Shown: positions 1 to 6,488 of the stretch, piece by piece | How the letters are laid out: every line of letters begins with the position of its first letter | How positions within the stretch are numbered: the stretch's first letter is position 1 | Assembly (NCBI GenBank): GCA_964398645.1 | Contig: CAYNNU010000102.1 | Location: 1 to 8,037, forward strand | Direction: 5' to 3' | Origin: Spirochaeta_B sp964398645 | GTDB taxonomy: Bacteria > Spirochaetota > Spirochaetia > DSM-27196 > DSM-8902 | Length of the DNA: 8,037 bases | Notes under the pieces: model-generated | What the model saw: only the letters and a program-made list of their open reading frames with translations | What the model was told of the DNA's origin: nothing | Database searches by the model: none | Program-made: the position numbers and the translations under genes

Positions 1-95
1 TTACTGAATTACGACAGCTTGAGAATGCACATAAGGCCGCCTTAGCCGCATCAGCGCGGATAATTCAGCCGACATTATTGGATTTTCTGCGTTAG
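1..95 (+). CDS. flgL: FlgL, hook-filament junction protein (3' end only)
   Basis: This is the C-terminal end of a gene that begins upstream of the window. The frame starting at base 3 reads about 30 residues, TELRQLENAHKAALAASARI followed by IQPTLLDFLR, and stops with TAG at 93-95. A small-residue/Ala-Ser helix followed by a terminal 'LLDFLR' is the usual ending of FlgL (HAP3), the adaptor between hook-associated protein FlgK and the filament. The next gene is fliW, starting 15 nt downstream, and flgL-fliW-csrA is a common order in spirochaetes and Firmicutes, which supports the call. Only the last helix of the D0 domain is visible, so flagellin itself cannot be formally excluded. However, the ending is unlike the QGVLQLLG of the two flagellins in this window. 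Confidence 0.8.
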   Translation, partial: TELRQLENAHKAALAASARIIQPTLLDFLR

Positions 96-96
96 T

Positions 97-103
97 AGGG
101 GGG
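97..103 (+). promoter_or_regulatory. Ribosome binding site of fliW
   Basis: AGGGGGG lies 7 nt before the ATG at 111, directly after the flgL stop. The start context ACGGATG also puts a GGA across the start codon (109-111). GGA is the core of a CsrA site, but a single unstructured GGA is weak evidence of control. Confidence 0.65.
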
Positions 104-110
104 CAAACGG

Positions 111-554
111 ATGAAAATACTCACAAAGGCCTATGGAGAAGTTGATGTTGATGCCAGACAGCGCATCGTATTTCCTTCCGGCCTCTTAGGGTTCGAGCGC
201 TTACGGGATTTTGTACTGATGGATTCACACCAACAGCCATTTTATTGGCTGCAAAGTTCTGAATTGGTGGAAGTCGCTTTTGTAATGATTGATCCGCTCA
301 TTTTTCGCTCGGATTATGCTATTGAACCGCAGCCGGAAGAGCTCGAGGACATCGAGTATCAGGAGGGAGATGAATTGCTGGTGTTTGCAATTCTTACCAT
401 TCCAGCTGAGCAAAGAAAAATGACCGCCAATCTACAAGGGCCGGTTGTCATTAACAAACGAAATCGCCTAGGCAAACAAATCATTTTGAACGATCAACGC
501 TGGCAGGTTCGTCACAGCATTTTTGAAGAGTTGGCAGGGACACGCGCATGTTAG
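111..554 (+). CDS. fliW: FliW, flagellar assembly factor and CsrA antagonist
   Basis: FliW is a small cytoplasmic beta-barrel protein that binds flagellin and CsrA in alternation. When flagellin is secreted, freed FliW binds CsrA allosterically and relieves repression of flagellin translation. The 147-aa product has the family's usual length and hallmarks: an N-terminal segment leading into 'IVFPSGLLGFERLRDFVL' (residues about 19-36), 'PFYWLQSSE' (about 43-51), 'FVMIDPLIF' (about 57-65), 'LLVFAILTIP' (about 89-98) and a C-terminal 'TANLQGPVVINKRNRLGKQIIL' pattern. The ATG at 111 has a strong ribosome binding site. The gene follows flgL by 15 nt and overlaps csrA by 7 nt, so the antagonist and its target are probably translationally coupled. 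Confidence 0.96.
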   Translation: MKILTKAYGEVDVDARQRIVFPSGLLGFERLRDFVLMDSHQQPFYWLQSSELVEVAFVMIDPLIFRSDYAIEPQPEELEDIEYQEGDELLVFAILTIPAEQRKMTANLQGPVVINKRNRLGKQIILNDQRWQVRHSIFEELAGTRAC

Positions 555-790
555 TTTTGGCCAGAAAAAAAGGTGAACGAATTCTTATAGGCGATCAAAT
601 TGAAATATCGGTAATTGAGGTTAAGGGCGATCAGGTAAAACTGGGCATAGAGGCGCCAAGCCATGTTGCGGTGTACCGTCATGAAGTATACGAAGCAATT
701 CAGCGGGAAAACCTTGAAGCTGCCCGATCTGTTGCCAGTCTGCCGGATTTTTCCGTTTTGCAGCAGGATCAGAAGGAACAATCTGAATAA
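548..790 (+). CDS. csrA: CsrA, carbon storage / flagellin translation regulator
   Basis: CsrA is a homodimeric RNA-binding protein that occupies GGA motifs, typically over Shine-Dalgarno sequences, and blocks translation. The 80-aa sequence begins MLVLARKKGERILIGDQIEI and has the conserved VKGDQVKLGIEAP core. The two RNA-contacting sites are intact: L4/R6 in the first strand and V40/V42/R44 before the helix. N55, in the region implicated in FliW contact in Bacillus subtilis, is present. A C-terminal extension after about residue 60 makes it longer than the 61-aa Escherichia coli protein, a feature of CsrA from FliW-containing bacteria. Its ATG overlaps the end of fliW (ATGTTAG), with a weak AGGGA about 7 nt upstream, suggesting coupled translation. 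A flagellin leader with two plausible CsrA sites lies at 7437-7473. Confidence 0.97.
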   Translation: MLVLARKKGERILIGDQIEISVIEVKGDQVKLGIEAPSHVAVYRHEVYEAIQRENLEAARSVASLPDFSVLQQDQKEQSE

Positions 791-1495
791 TCAGCGGGCC
801 TCTTCGGCCTGGCTTAGGCGGTAGTATTCCGGGCCCTGCCAGGGGCTGTCCGCGTCTTGGCTGTTATAGATTTCTTTGGCAATATCGGCCAGGCCATGGG
901 CGCAGCCGGAATCCATTTCAATTAAAATCTTAACATCCGGTTTGCAAAAATCATAAAAAGCCTGAGCATGCGGGCCGAGTATGTGTAGACTGTCGTTTTT
1001 TGTTAGCTGTTTCTCAATAACTTCCCGGGCCTGATCGCTATGGGCATCTAGTACCTCGCAAAGAGGCTCCCCTGTTACTGAATACAGTTGCATAAAAAAA
1101 CGCTGCTTGCGGCCATCGATGCAGGGTAGCAGGTAGTGATTTCCGCCTTCCAGACTCTCATCGTCTATTCCAAGTTTCCAGCTGCGCTGCATGGCCTGCA
1201 GGGTAGGGATGGAAAAAAGCTTCGGCTGTCCGGTGGCACACAGTCCTTTACAAAAGGCCGCGCCAATGCGCAAGCCGGTAAAAGAGCCGGGACCTCGGGC
1301 GTAAGCTACTAGATCGATCGATTCCAGCGGGGCTTTCTTGAGCAGTTTCTGCGTTGCCACCCCAATCTGTTCTGCATGTTTTAAGCCTTCGCGAAATTCT
1401 ATCTGTTCGCAGCCTTCTTTTCCTAGTAAGACTGCTTCAAAAATTTCTGTGCTGCTATCGATGGCAAGCACTACAGGTTGCGTTTTTTTAGTCAT
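791..1495 (-). CDS. tsaB: TsaB, tRNA threonylcarbamoyladenosine biosynthesis protein
   Basis: TsaB (YeaZ) is the non-catalytic ASKHA-fold partner of TsaD. With TsaE it forms the complex that transfers threonylcarbamoyl from TsaC's product to A37 of ANN-decoding tRNAs. The 234-aa length is typical. 'LAIDSST' (about 10-16) is the N-terminal phosphate-loop-like strand, H40 sits in the usual 'H-x-E' helix region, and 'GPGSFTGLRIG' (68-78) is the family signature. The start overlaps the tsaE stop by 4 nt (ATGA), and AGGAGA lies 6 nt upstream. It is the last gene of the long minus-strand operon, and its stop codon directly abuts the csrA stop. No tsaD or tsaC is in the window. Confidence 0.95.
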   Translation of the reverse strand: MTKKTQPVVLAIDSSTEIFEAVLLGKEGCEQIEFREGLKHAEQIGVATQKLLKKAPLESIDLVAYARGPGSFTGLRIGAAFCKGLCATGQPKLFSIPTLQAMQRSWKLGIDDESLEGGNHYLLPCIDGRKQRFFMQLYSVTGEPLCEVLDAHSDQAREVIEKQLTKNDSLHILGPHAQAFYDFCKPDVKILIEMDSGCAHGLADIAKEIYNSQDADSPWQGPEYYRLSQAEEAR

Positions 1496-1956
1496 TGCTG
1501 TTCTCCTGGCGCCGGTATGCCATCAGCCAGTATAAGAATGCGTTCTTCGGCAGATTCACCGGCCTCAATGCTCAGCTGGTATGCCGGCCCAAAGCTGTCG
1601 GCAGGAACCCGCTTGGCCCATTCTACCAGCAAAATCGATCCGCTTTCAGCCTGTAGTTCTTCTATGCCAAGTTCAACTAGTTCGTCTGCATCGTGGATGC
1701 GGTATAAATCAACATGGATTAGGCCGGGAGAACCTGTGTATTCTTGAATAATGCTGTAGGTAGGACTGGTGATTCGTTCGGTGATTCCCAGACCGCGGGC
1801 CAGACCGCGGGCCAATACGGTTTTGCCCATTCCCAATTCGCCATCAAGCAAAAGCACGACCCCGCCAAGGCTGTCCCGGCAAAGCTGTTTTGCCCAATTG
1901 CCGATGTGTTTGCCAATGTTTTCTGTTTCTTCAGGTGATCGTGAGACCAGCCGCAT
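1492..1956 (-). CDS. tsaE: TsaE, tRNA t6A biosynthesis ATPase
   Basis: TsaE (YjeE) is the small P-loop ATPase that resets the TsaB-TsaD complex during t6A synthesis. The 154-aa product has a clear Walker A, GELGMGKT (39-46), then 'SPTYSIIQEY' (64-73), 'HVDLYRI' (81-87, with the conserved Asp83) and 'ILLVEWAKRV' (108-117, with the conserved Glu-Trp). All are in the family order and spacing. The ATG shares one base with the upstream stop codon (TAATG at 1958-1954). The only Shine-Dalgarno-like AAGGG is 12 nt away, so translation is probably coupled. The helix after Walker A contains an ARGLARGL repeat encoded by a perfect 12-bp tandem repeat (1788-1811), but the helix has normal family length. 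Confidence 0.95.
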   Translation of the reverse strand: MRLVSRSPEETENIGKHIGNWAKQLCRDSLGGVVLLLDGELGMGKTVLARGLARGLGITERITSPTYSIIQEYTGSPGLIHVDLYRIHDADELVELGIEELQAESGSILLVEWAKRVPADSFGPAYQLSIEAGESAEERILILADGIPAPGEQQ

Positions 1957-2219
1957 TATTGCAGTTTGCCCTTCTGATCGAGCTCTGCAATAGCTGCCTT
2001 CAAGGCCTGTTTGGCTGGAAGCATGGGGTAATCGATGGGTTCCAGATAATCAATCTGTACTGAAATCCCCCCCAAAGGAGAGTGCTCGATAGTGAATTTG
2101 ATTTCTTTTTCTTCCGGTTTTCGGCCAAGGTATTCTACAATTGCCCGGGCTTCAAAAATCCGTCGATAATGGATATGAGAGTTTTTGTGTTCAACATTTT
2201 TTAGTTCAATAAGAGTCAT
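1956..2219 (-). CDS. Unrecognised 87-aa protein between pilZ and tsaE
   Basis: I do not recognise this family. The protein is soluble, with no signal peptide, transmembrane segment or cysteine motif. Alternating hydrophobic residues suggest a small alpha/beta fold: an N-terminal charged stretch (MTLIELKNVEHKNSHIHYRR), a helix (about 21-32, EARAIVEYLGRK), two strands (about 39-58, KFTIEHSPLGG then ISVQIDYL), and a C-terminal helix (about 68-83). The gene is likely real: it is packed between pilZ (5-nt gap) and tsaE (1-nt overlap), and its composition matches its neighbours. The start is preceded by a run of eight A and only a weak GCAGG, consistent with coupling to pilZ. I recall a conserved hypothetical at a similar position in treponemes but cannot confirm homology. 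Confidence 0.8.
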   Translation of the reverse strand: MTLIELKNVEHKNSHIHYRRIFEARAIVEYLGRKPEEKEIKFTIEHSPLGGISVQIDYLEPIDYPMLPAKQALKAAIAELDQKGKLQ

Positions 2220-2224
2220 TTTTT

Positions 2225-3196
2225 TTAGCCTGCTTTATTTCTTCTGCGTTCCCCGAATCCTAATACAAAAGCATCGATCGTGTTAAGATGCTTGCGTGAT
2301 AGGCGGGTAAACTGTACGTGCATATGATGTCCGCCGGTTTTAATCTTTTGTATCCCCACCACTTTGCCAAAGACCTGAATATGGGTTCCCTGCGGAGTAT
2401 CAAACTCTGCTTTGAGTAGCTCATCCTTGGGCAGGGGAGCTCGGCAGCGGATACAGCAGCCACCGGCGCTGATATCCTCAATGGTGCCAATATTTCGGCG
2501 CTCTTCAATTACCCGGGCGCGTTTTTTTGTGCTATCTTCCGGATGCTCTTCAACTACAATGGGATAATAATAGGTTGGCTTGTCATAAAACCGTCGCGGG
2601 GCCAGTCGTTTGCTTACGGTTTTGATTTGCGAGGTATGGCTTAGAAACATTGCAGCAATACCATGCCGGGTATTGTATCCGGTAACGGTAGCGGCAAATT
2701 GATACATGCTATCCTGGTCGCTTACGGCTTGCAGATAGACCTTGCTACCTTTGCGCAGTCGAACCTGGTTGCCTTGTTTGTCGTAGGGAACCTTAATTCC
2801 GAAGCCAGATGCGCTGTTTGCTGTGATAAGCGTTTGGTAAATTTTACCCTTATCCACTCGCAAGCGGATCATCATTCCAGTACCAAGCTCCCGGGTCGAT
2901 TCAATATCCGTTTGTTCTTTCAGCTTTGCATTCTGCAGCTTACGCAGGGCGGAAAAAACAAAGTGCAAACGGCCGTCGGCATTGGCGTTATCCACCGCGC
3001 TTTTTTGGATTAGGCTGTGGAGGCGTTCAGCTTGTTCAGTAAGAAAATCGATATCGTTGAGCAAACGTTCCGGCAGAGGAAGGCTGTATCGCTCTGCAAT
3101 AAATAGAAGGGAATCTGTTTCCTGCTCTGTCAAAGCTTTTTCGGCAGCAAGACGCTTAAAACGAAGTTTTGCAAAAAAGCCGATTTTCTTAGCCAT
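2225..3196 (-). CDS. YcgR-like PilZ-domain protein (c-di-GMP receptor)
   Basis: This is probably a cyclic-di-GMP effector acting on motility or its regulation. The 323-aa protein has three parts. An N-terminal charged helical region spans about 1-95. A beta-rich YcgR-N-like domain spans about 100-195 ('MIRLRVDKGKIYQTLI', 'LRKGSKVYLQAV', 'YQFAATVTGY'). A C-terminal PilZ domain follows. Both c-di-GMP motifs are visible: RxxxR as R197-LAP-R201, and D/NxSxxG as D241-I-S243-AG-G246. The PilZ domain ends around 'HMHVQFTRLSRKHLNTIDAFVLGF' (291-314). No membrane segment is seen. The gene starts 3 nt after the preceding stop, and its GAGGGA ribosome binding site lies inside the last codons of the upstream gene, so they are coupled. 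Location in a flagellar operon supports a motor or flagellin-related role, which is an inference. Confidence 0.9.
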   Translation of the reverse strand: MAKKIGFFAKLRFKRLAAEKALTEQETDSLLFIAERYSLPLPERLLNDIDFLTEQAERLHSLIQKSAVDNANADGRLHFVFSALRKLQNAKLKEQTDIESTRELGTGMMIRLRVDKGKIYQTLITANSASGFGIKVPYDKQGNQVRLRKGSKVYLQAVSDQDSMYQFAATVTGYNTRHGIAAMFLSHTSQIKTVSKRLAPRRFYDKPTYYYPIVVEEHPEDSTKKRARVIEERRNIGTIEDISAGGCCIRCRAPLPKDELLKAEFDTPQGTHIQVFGKVVGIQKIKTGGHHMHVQFTRLSRKHLNTIDAFVLGFGERRRNKAG

Positions 3197-3199
3197 GTC

Positions 3200-4108
3200 T
3201 TATGATCCCTCTACCCCATTTGTTTTATCAGTGATAGCGCGTAGTATATCATGACAGAACTCTTCGAGTACAGGTGCTACCTCATATTCTAAAATATCTC
3301 CAACACTTACTGTGTCATTGGCGGCAAAGGCCTCTTCAAATTCTTTTAAAAGATCCAGGATGCCTATTTCGCGTTCCTTCAGGTTCGCGATTTCCAACTT
3401 GTTTGCTTCTTGCGCGGTGTTTTCGATTACCCCCAGGCTGCGCAACAGCTTGCCAAGTAATTCGCTAACGCTGAAAACGGTTTTCATTGCGGTTTGTTGC
3501 TCATTGGATTGGATTTGTATGGATACTTCCACTATTTCGGGCATTAAATCGAGTAATTGTTCTGCCGCAACGCGTGCGGATTCTTGGGGATGCAGTATCT
3601 CCCGTTTTCTGTCCTGTAAAACGGAGCGTATCATTTGTACGATAATTGCAATCGTCTGCCTTTGTTCGCTCGTGGGCTCTTTGTTTTCCTGCATGAGTGC
3701 AGGAATGATGGTGTCCAGTTCGTTGGAGCTGCTTCCGCTACCCAACTCTTCAGCTAATTGCTGTTGAATATATGGGTATTCAATTGCTGCATTTTGGATT
3801 TCCTGCAGGCTTCCTTTTAGCAGGTTTTCTTCCAGCAGTGAAAGGTAATCGTCCATTATTGTTATCCGACGGACGCGGTACTCGATGGCGGGGCAGGTTT
3901 GGATGGAAATGCTTCCGCCTGACGTAGCTTTCTGTTCTGCTAATGCTGGGGGAAGTCCGCTGGAAATATCCTGCTCGTCAAACTTTGTGGAAATAACGAA
4001 CTCACCATTTGATTCAATCCAGCCGGTTAGCTGGTTGAGCACAGATCCGATGGTGTCGTTATCTTCAAGAGTTGTTTCAATTGCTTCATCGTTTACAAAA
4101 ATTTCCAT
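3200..4108 (-). CDS. Unrecognised 302-aa protein downstream of fliD
   Basis: No named family is recognised. The protein is acidic, soluble and mostly helical. Residues 1-75 look different from the rest: strand (MEIFVNDEAI), helix (about 19-32), strands (about 36-42 and 66-71). This pattern resembles a small beta-grasp-like domain, which is a guess from secondary-structure reading only. Residues about 85-300 form successive amphipathic helices rich in Glu, Gln and Leu, including 'IGILDLLKEFEEAFAANDTVSVGDILEYEVAPVLEEF' near 250-285. It starts 21 nt after fliD, with GAAGG 7 nt before the ATG. It occupies the site where the flagellin chaperone gene fliS often follows fliD, so a filament-protein chaperone or export role is possible but unproven. 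Treponemes, as I recall, also have a hypothetical gene between fliD and the pilZ gene. Confidence 0.85.
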   Translation of the reverse strand: MEIFVNDEAIETTLEDNDTIGSVLNQLTGWIESNGEFVISTKFDEQDISSGLPPALAEQKATSGGSISIQTCPAIEYRVRRITIMDDYLSLLEENLLKGSLQEIQNAAIEYPYIQQQLAEELGSGSSSNELDTIIPALMQENKEPTSEQRQTIAIIVQMIRSVLQDRKREILHPQESARVAAEQLLDLMPEIVEVSIQIQSNEQQTAMKTVFSVSELLGKLLRSLGVIENTAQEANKLEIANLKEREIGILDLLKEFEEAFAANDTVSVGDILEYEVAPVLEEFCHDILRAITDKTNGVEGS

Positions 4109-4129
4109 GCATCTTCCTTCAATAATCTG

Positions 4130-6091
4130 TTAGTTTCTTGGATTCATATTTTCAAAACGCTGTGAATTGGCTTCCATTTGCTGGATTGCCCCTTCCATTC
4201 TGGCAAAATCACGGCGTAGGTCTGCTTCATAGTCTTCAAGTCGGCGGTCGTAGGTTTCTATCTGATCCTCAGCCCGGGAAATTGCAGAATCTATGGTATC
4301 TGTGCGGGTGGCAATTATTCCGCCGGTTTGCACATAAGGTCGGGTTAGACGGTCAAGCTCGAAAGCAGCACCGGTATCGATGCGCCCGTCGCCATCCGTA
4401 TCGTTTCCAAACAGTTGCCGGACAGCGTAAAAATTGTTCTCCAGTGCATCTTCTAGCTGGGATTCATTTATCTGCAGGTATCCGCGCAGGCGGGAGGCGT
4501 CGAAACCGCCGCCTTGGTTGGCAGAGCTGGTAGAAACCCCGATTTGTGCAAGGAGCGCCATTTCACGGTCCATATCGGTTTCGTAGGGAGCGGAGGTGGC
4601 TGCCTTCATTGCCCGGGAAATTTGATTGAGCGTACTGTCTCCCTGCATCCGTCCCATACGTTCCTGGGCTTCTTCCCGTTCGTCGGAATCAAAATACTCA
4701 ATCTCATCGATTATGGTATCATCGCTGCGGGAAAGAATAAGAATTTCGGTCATGAGTTGGTTGTAGTAGCCGGCAAACTCAATAATTGCATTTTTTGCTG
4801 CTTCCCGGTCCGGTCCCACAGTCACCTCAACCGGGTTATCGCTGGCCCGGCGCAGGTTGATGGTTGTGCCGGGGATTAAATCCTCGATCTTGTTGCTGTT
4901 GCGGGTAAAATCGATTCCGTCTACAGAAACTATCGCGTTCCTGGCGGTGGACAGAGGATTTTCCGGCACATAATCGCCACGGGAGTCTGGATCATATATA
5001 CGGACATTACGTATGAAAACATTTTTTAGGCTATTGTTATTGCGAATTTCCAAGGCTTCAGGGCTACCGGCAAGATAATCAGAGATTGATATTTCTACCA
5101 TCTCGTAGCCTTGTGTTTGGACGGGCGTAGGGATGAGCTCGCTGCTACCGCTGCCGTCCAGGTGGACAATGCGGTCGTCGGTAACAGGTGGCGGCGGCAC
5201 CTGCGGCCCTGTGTCCGGCAGTTCCAGTGCAAGCCCTTGGTCGGGCAGGCGCACATCCCGAACCTGAACGCTGTCTTGTTCGGGCAGGCTTGGGCCCGGT
5301 GGCGGCGCCGGCACGCTCCTGCTGGACTCGTCCAGCACATCAATCCGCATTTCGAACTGCAGGCGCATGTTCCCGCCTGGTGCAATCGCCGGCAGGGGGA
5401 TTCTACGGGTACTTTCAGGCGACACCAGCAGTTCCTGCAGATTTTCCGGCAGTGCAACGCTCATGTCTGTTGTTAGCGAGCGGCTTACCAATCCGATGTC
5501 GAGGGCAATATCGATGAAATTATCCTGAAAACCAAGGCGATTGTCTTCGCCCTCATCCAGCGATTCGATAATAAAACGCTTGCTGCTCGGTGTGTCCTGG
5601 ACAATGCGGGCGCGCAGATGTTCGCCAAGCCGGGAGTTCACTGCGGACGCAAAAGAATCTATGTCTCCGCCGCGAAAGCGCAGGCTGTGCTCTTCATCGC
5701 CAATAGTAAAGCCGTATTCACCGGCGGGTATTTCGATTTCTTCGGGTAGGGGATTGCTGGCAAAGCGGTCGGCTGCCGCTGTTTGCCGAACAATCAGTTC
5801 AGCGCGTTCTTCGGTGCCGTTTCGTCCAGCCTGTGCGGTGAGTATAGCCTCGTCGCTGCTTTCAGCTGTGCGGTCGCGGAAGGGGCTGTCTACGCCAAAA
5901 AGATTCCGTGCAGCACCCTGCAAATTGGATATTCTGCGCCCGATTTCCTGCCAGGATTCCTTCTCGAGCTCCCGGATTTCGTTGTCGCCTTCCAGGCGCC
6001 TGATCGGGCGTGCCTCCAGCTCAACCATGTCCTCTATTTGCTCATCAGAGAAGTATTTGTTGTTCACTCCGGGTATGGTGAAATCCGACAT
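4130..6091 (-). CDS. fliD: FliD, flagellar filament cap (hook-associated protein 2)
   Basis: FliD forms the cap at the tip of the filament and directs flagellin polymerisation, here in the periplasm. The 653-aa length suits spirochaete FliD. The N-terminal domain (about 1-115) has 'IPGVNNKYFSDEQIEDMVELE', 'SWQEIGRRISNL' and 'ELIVRQTAAADRFAS', the usual FliD_N layout. The FliD_C part includes 'VDGIDFTRNSNKIEDLIPGTTINL' (390-413) and 'FAGYYNQLMTEIL' (439-451). A C-terminal coiled coil occupies about 600-648. Two oddities stand out: a proline-rich linker (258-302, with APPPGP and VPPPP), and a DTDGDGRID loop (564-572) that looks like a calcium-binding EF-hand/dockerin loop. AGAGGA lies 7 nt before the ATG. 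The gene follows flaG by 33 nt containing a GC-rich hairpin. Confidence 0.95.
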   Translation of the reverse strand: MSDFTIPGVNNKYFSDEQIEDMVELEARPIRRLEGDNEIRELEKESWQEIGRRISNLQGAARNLFGVDSPFRDRTAESSDEAILTAQAGRNGTEERAELIVRQTAAADRFASNPLPEEIEIPAGEYGFTIGDEEHSLRFRGGDIDSFASAVNSRLGEHLRARIVQDTPSSKRFIIESLDEGEDNRLGFQDNFIDIALDIGLVSRSLTTDMSVALPENLQELLVSPESTRRIPLPAIAPGGNMRLQFEMRIDVLDESSRSVPAPPPGPSLPEQDSVQVRDVRLPDQGLALELPDTGPQVPPPPVTDDRIVHLDGSGSSELIPTPVQTQGYEMVEISISDYLAGSPEALEIRNNNSLKNVFIRNVRIYDPDSRGDYVPENPLSTARNAIVSVDGIDFTRNSNKIEDLIPGTTINLRRASDNPVEVTVGPDREAAKNAIIEFAGYYNQLMTEILILSRSDDTIIDEIEYFDSDEREEAQERMGRMQGDSTLNQISRAMKAATSAPYETDMDREMALLAQIGVSTSSANQGGGFDASRLRGYLQINESQLEDALENNFYAVRQLFGNDTDGDGRIDTGAAFELDRLTRPYVQTGGIIATRTDTIDSAISRAEDQIETYDRRLEDYEADLRRDFARMEGAIQQMEANSQRFENMNPRN

Positions 6092-6106
6092 CAGCAGTTC
6101 CTCTGA

Positions 6107-6122
6107 CCGCCGAGTTCGGCGG
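6107..6122 (-). other. GC-rich hairpin just upstream of the fliD ribosome binding site
   Basis: In the minus-strand RNA, CCGCCG-AACT-CGGCGG forms a perfect 6-bp stem with a tetraloop, sitting between the flaG stop codon (6125-6127) and the AGAGGA ribosome binding site of fliD. No U-run follows, so it is not an intrinsic terminator. It could stabilise or process the mRNA, or tune fliD translation relative to flaG. That function is inferred. Confidence 0.5.
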
Positions 6123-6124
6123 GC

Positions 6125-6478
6125 TTAAATCTCTTCGTCAATAAGTAGGCCGACTGCTTCCCGAATCCGCATGCTGATTCTTAGCAATTCTTCGGGCGGC
6201 AGTTCCTTGATCACTTTATCGGTCTCTGCGTCAACTACCTTGACAACGACCTCATTTAGTTCGTTGTTGATTGAGAATTTTAGCTTTTTATTCAAAAAAC
6301 TGGCAGTTTGCTCAAGCTCGTGCACAATGGGTGTAACTTGCTCCATTGTGAGCCGAGATTTTCGCTGCTCTTCGTTTTTTTTCTGTTCTTCTGCCCGTAC
6401 TACTTGTTTATGTACAGCTTGAGATGCTTTGTTTGCGGTAGTTTGAGAAAAATTGCTTGTATCTATCTGGATAGCCAT
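6125..6478 (-). CDS. flaG: FlaG, flagellar filament-associated protein
   Basis: FlaG is a small protein encoded next to flagellin/fliD in many bacteria and implicated in filament length or assembly; its mechanism is not settled. The C-terminal half carries the family signature: 'LKFSINNELNEVVVKVVDAETDKVIKELPPEELL', followed by a helix rich in Ile and Leu. The N-terminal half is a variable, charged, probably disordered or helical region (EEQKKNEEQRKS). I place the start at the ATG at 6478, giving 117 aa beginning MAIQIDTSNF, because GGAGG lies 5 nt upstream. The frame stays open further, but the in-frame TTG at 6490 lies at the Shine-Dalgarno itself. The gene begins only about 18 nt after the T-tract of the flaB terminator, so expression depends on readthrough or on a promoter I cannot identify. 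Confidence 0.92.
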   Translation of the reverse strand: MAIQIDTSNFSQTTANKASQAVHKQVVRAEEQKKNEEQRKSRLTMEQVTPIVHELEQTASFLNKKLKFSINNELNEVVVKVVDAETDKVIKELPPEELLRISMRIREAVGLLIDEEI

Positions 6479-6488
6479 AGCTCCCTCC
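6479..6488 (-). promoter_or_regulatory. Ribosome binding site that decides the flaG start
   Basis: The minus strand reads GGAGGGAGCT then ATG at 6478. GGAGG is the Shine-Dalgarno with 5-nt spacing. It contains two GGA trinucleotides, and the GGAGGG can pair with CCCTCC in the 3' arm of the terminator just upstream. Confidence 0.75.

Noticed and set aside
795..811. Bidirectional terminator between csrA and tsaB
   Set aside because: The stem is only about 6 bp with a G-U pair, and no T-run follows on either strand.
1788..1811. Perfect 12-bp tandem repeat in tsaE as a recent insertion
   Set aside because: The ARGLARGL helix after Walker A has the same length as in Escherichia coli YjeE, so no residues are added; it is a compositional coincidence.
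5111..5517. Long overlapping open frames opposite the middle of fliD
   Set aside because: They are shadow frames caused by GC-rich, proline-coding sequence: rich in Cys, Arg, His and Trp, with no ribosome binding site and no recognisable domain.
5541..6128. 195-aa plus-strand frame opposite the fliD N-terminus
   Set aside because: Serine/arginine-rich composition is typical of the antisense of a Glu/Asp/Arg-rich gene, and fliD is unambiguous on the other strand.
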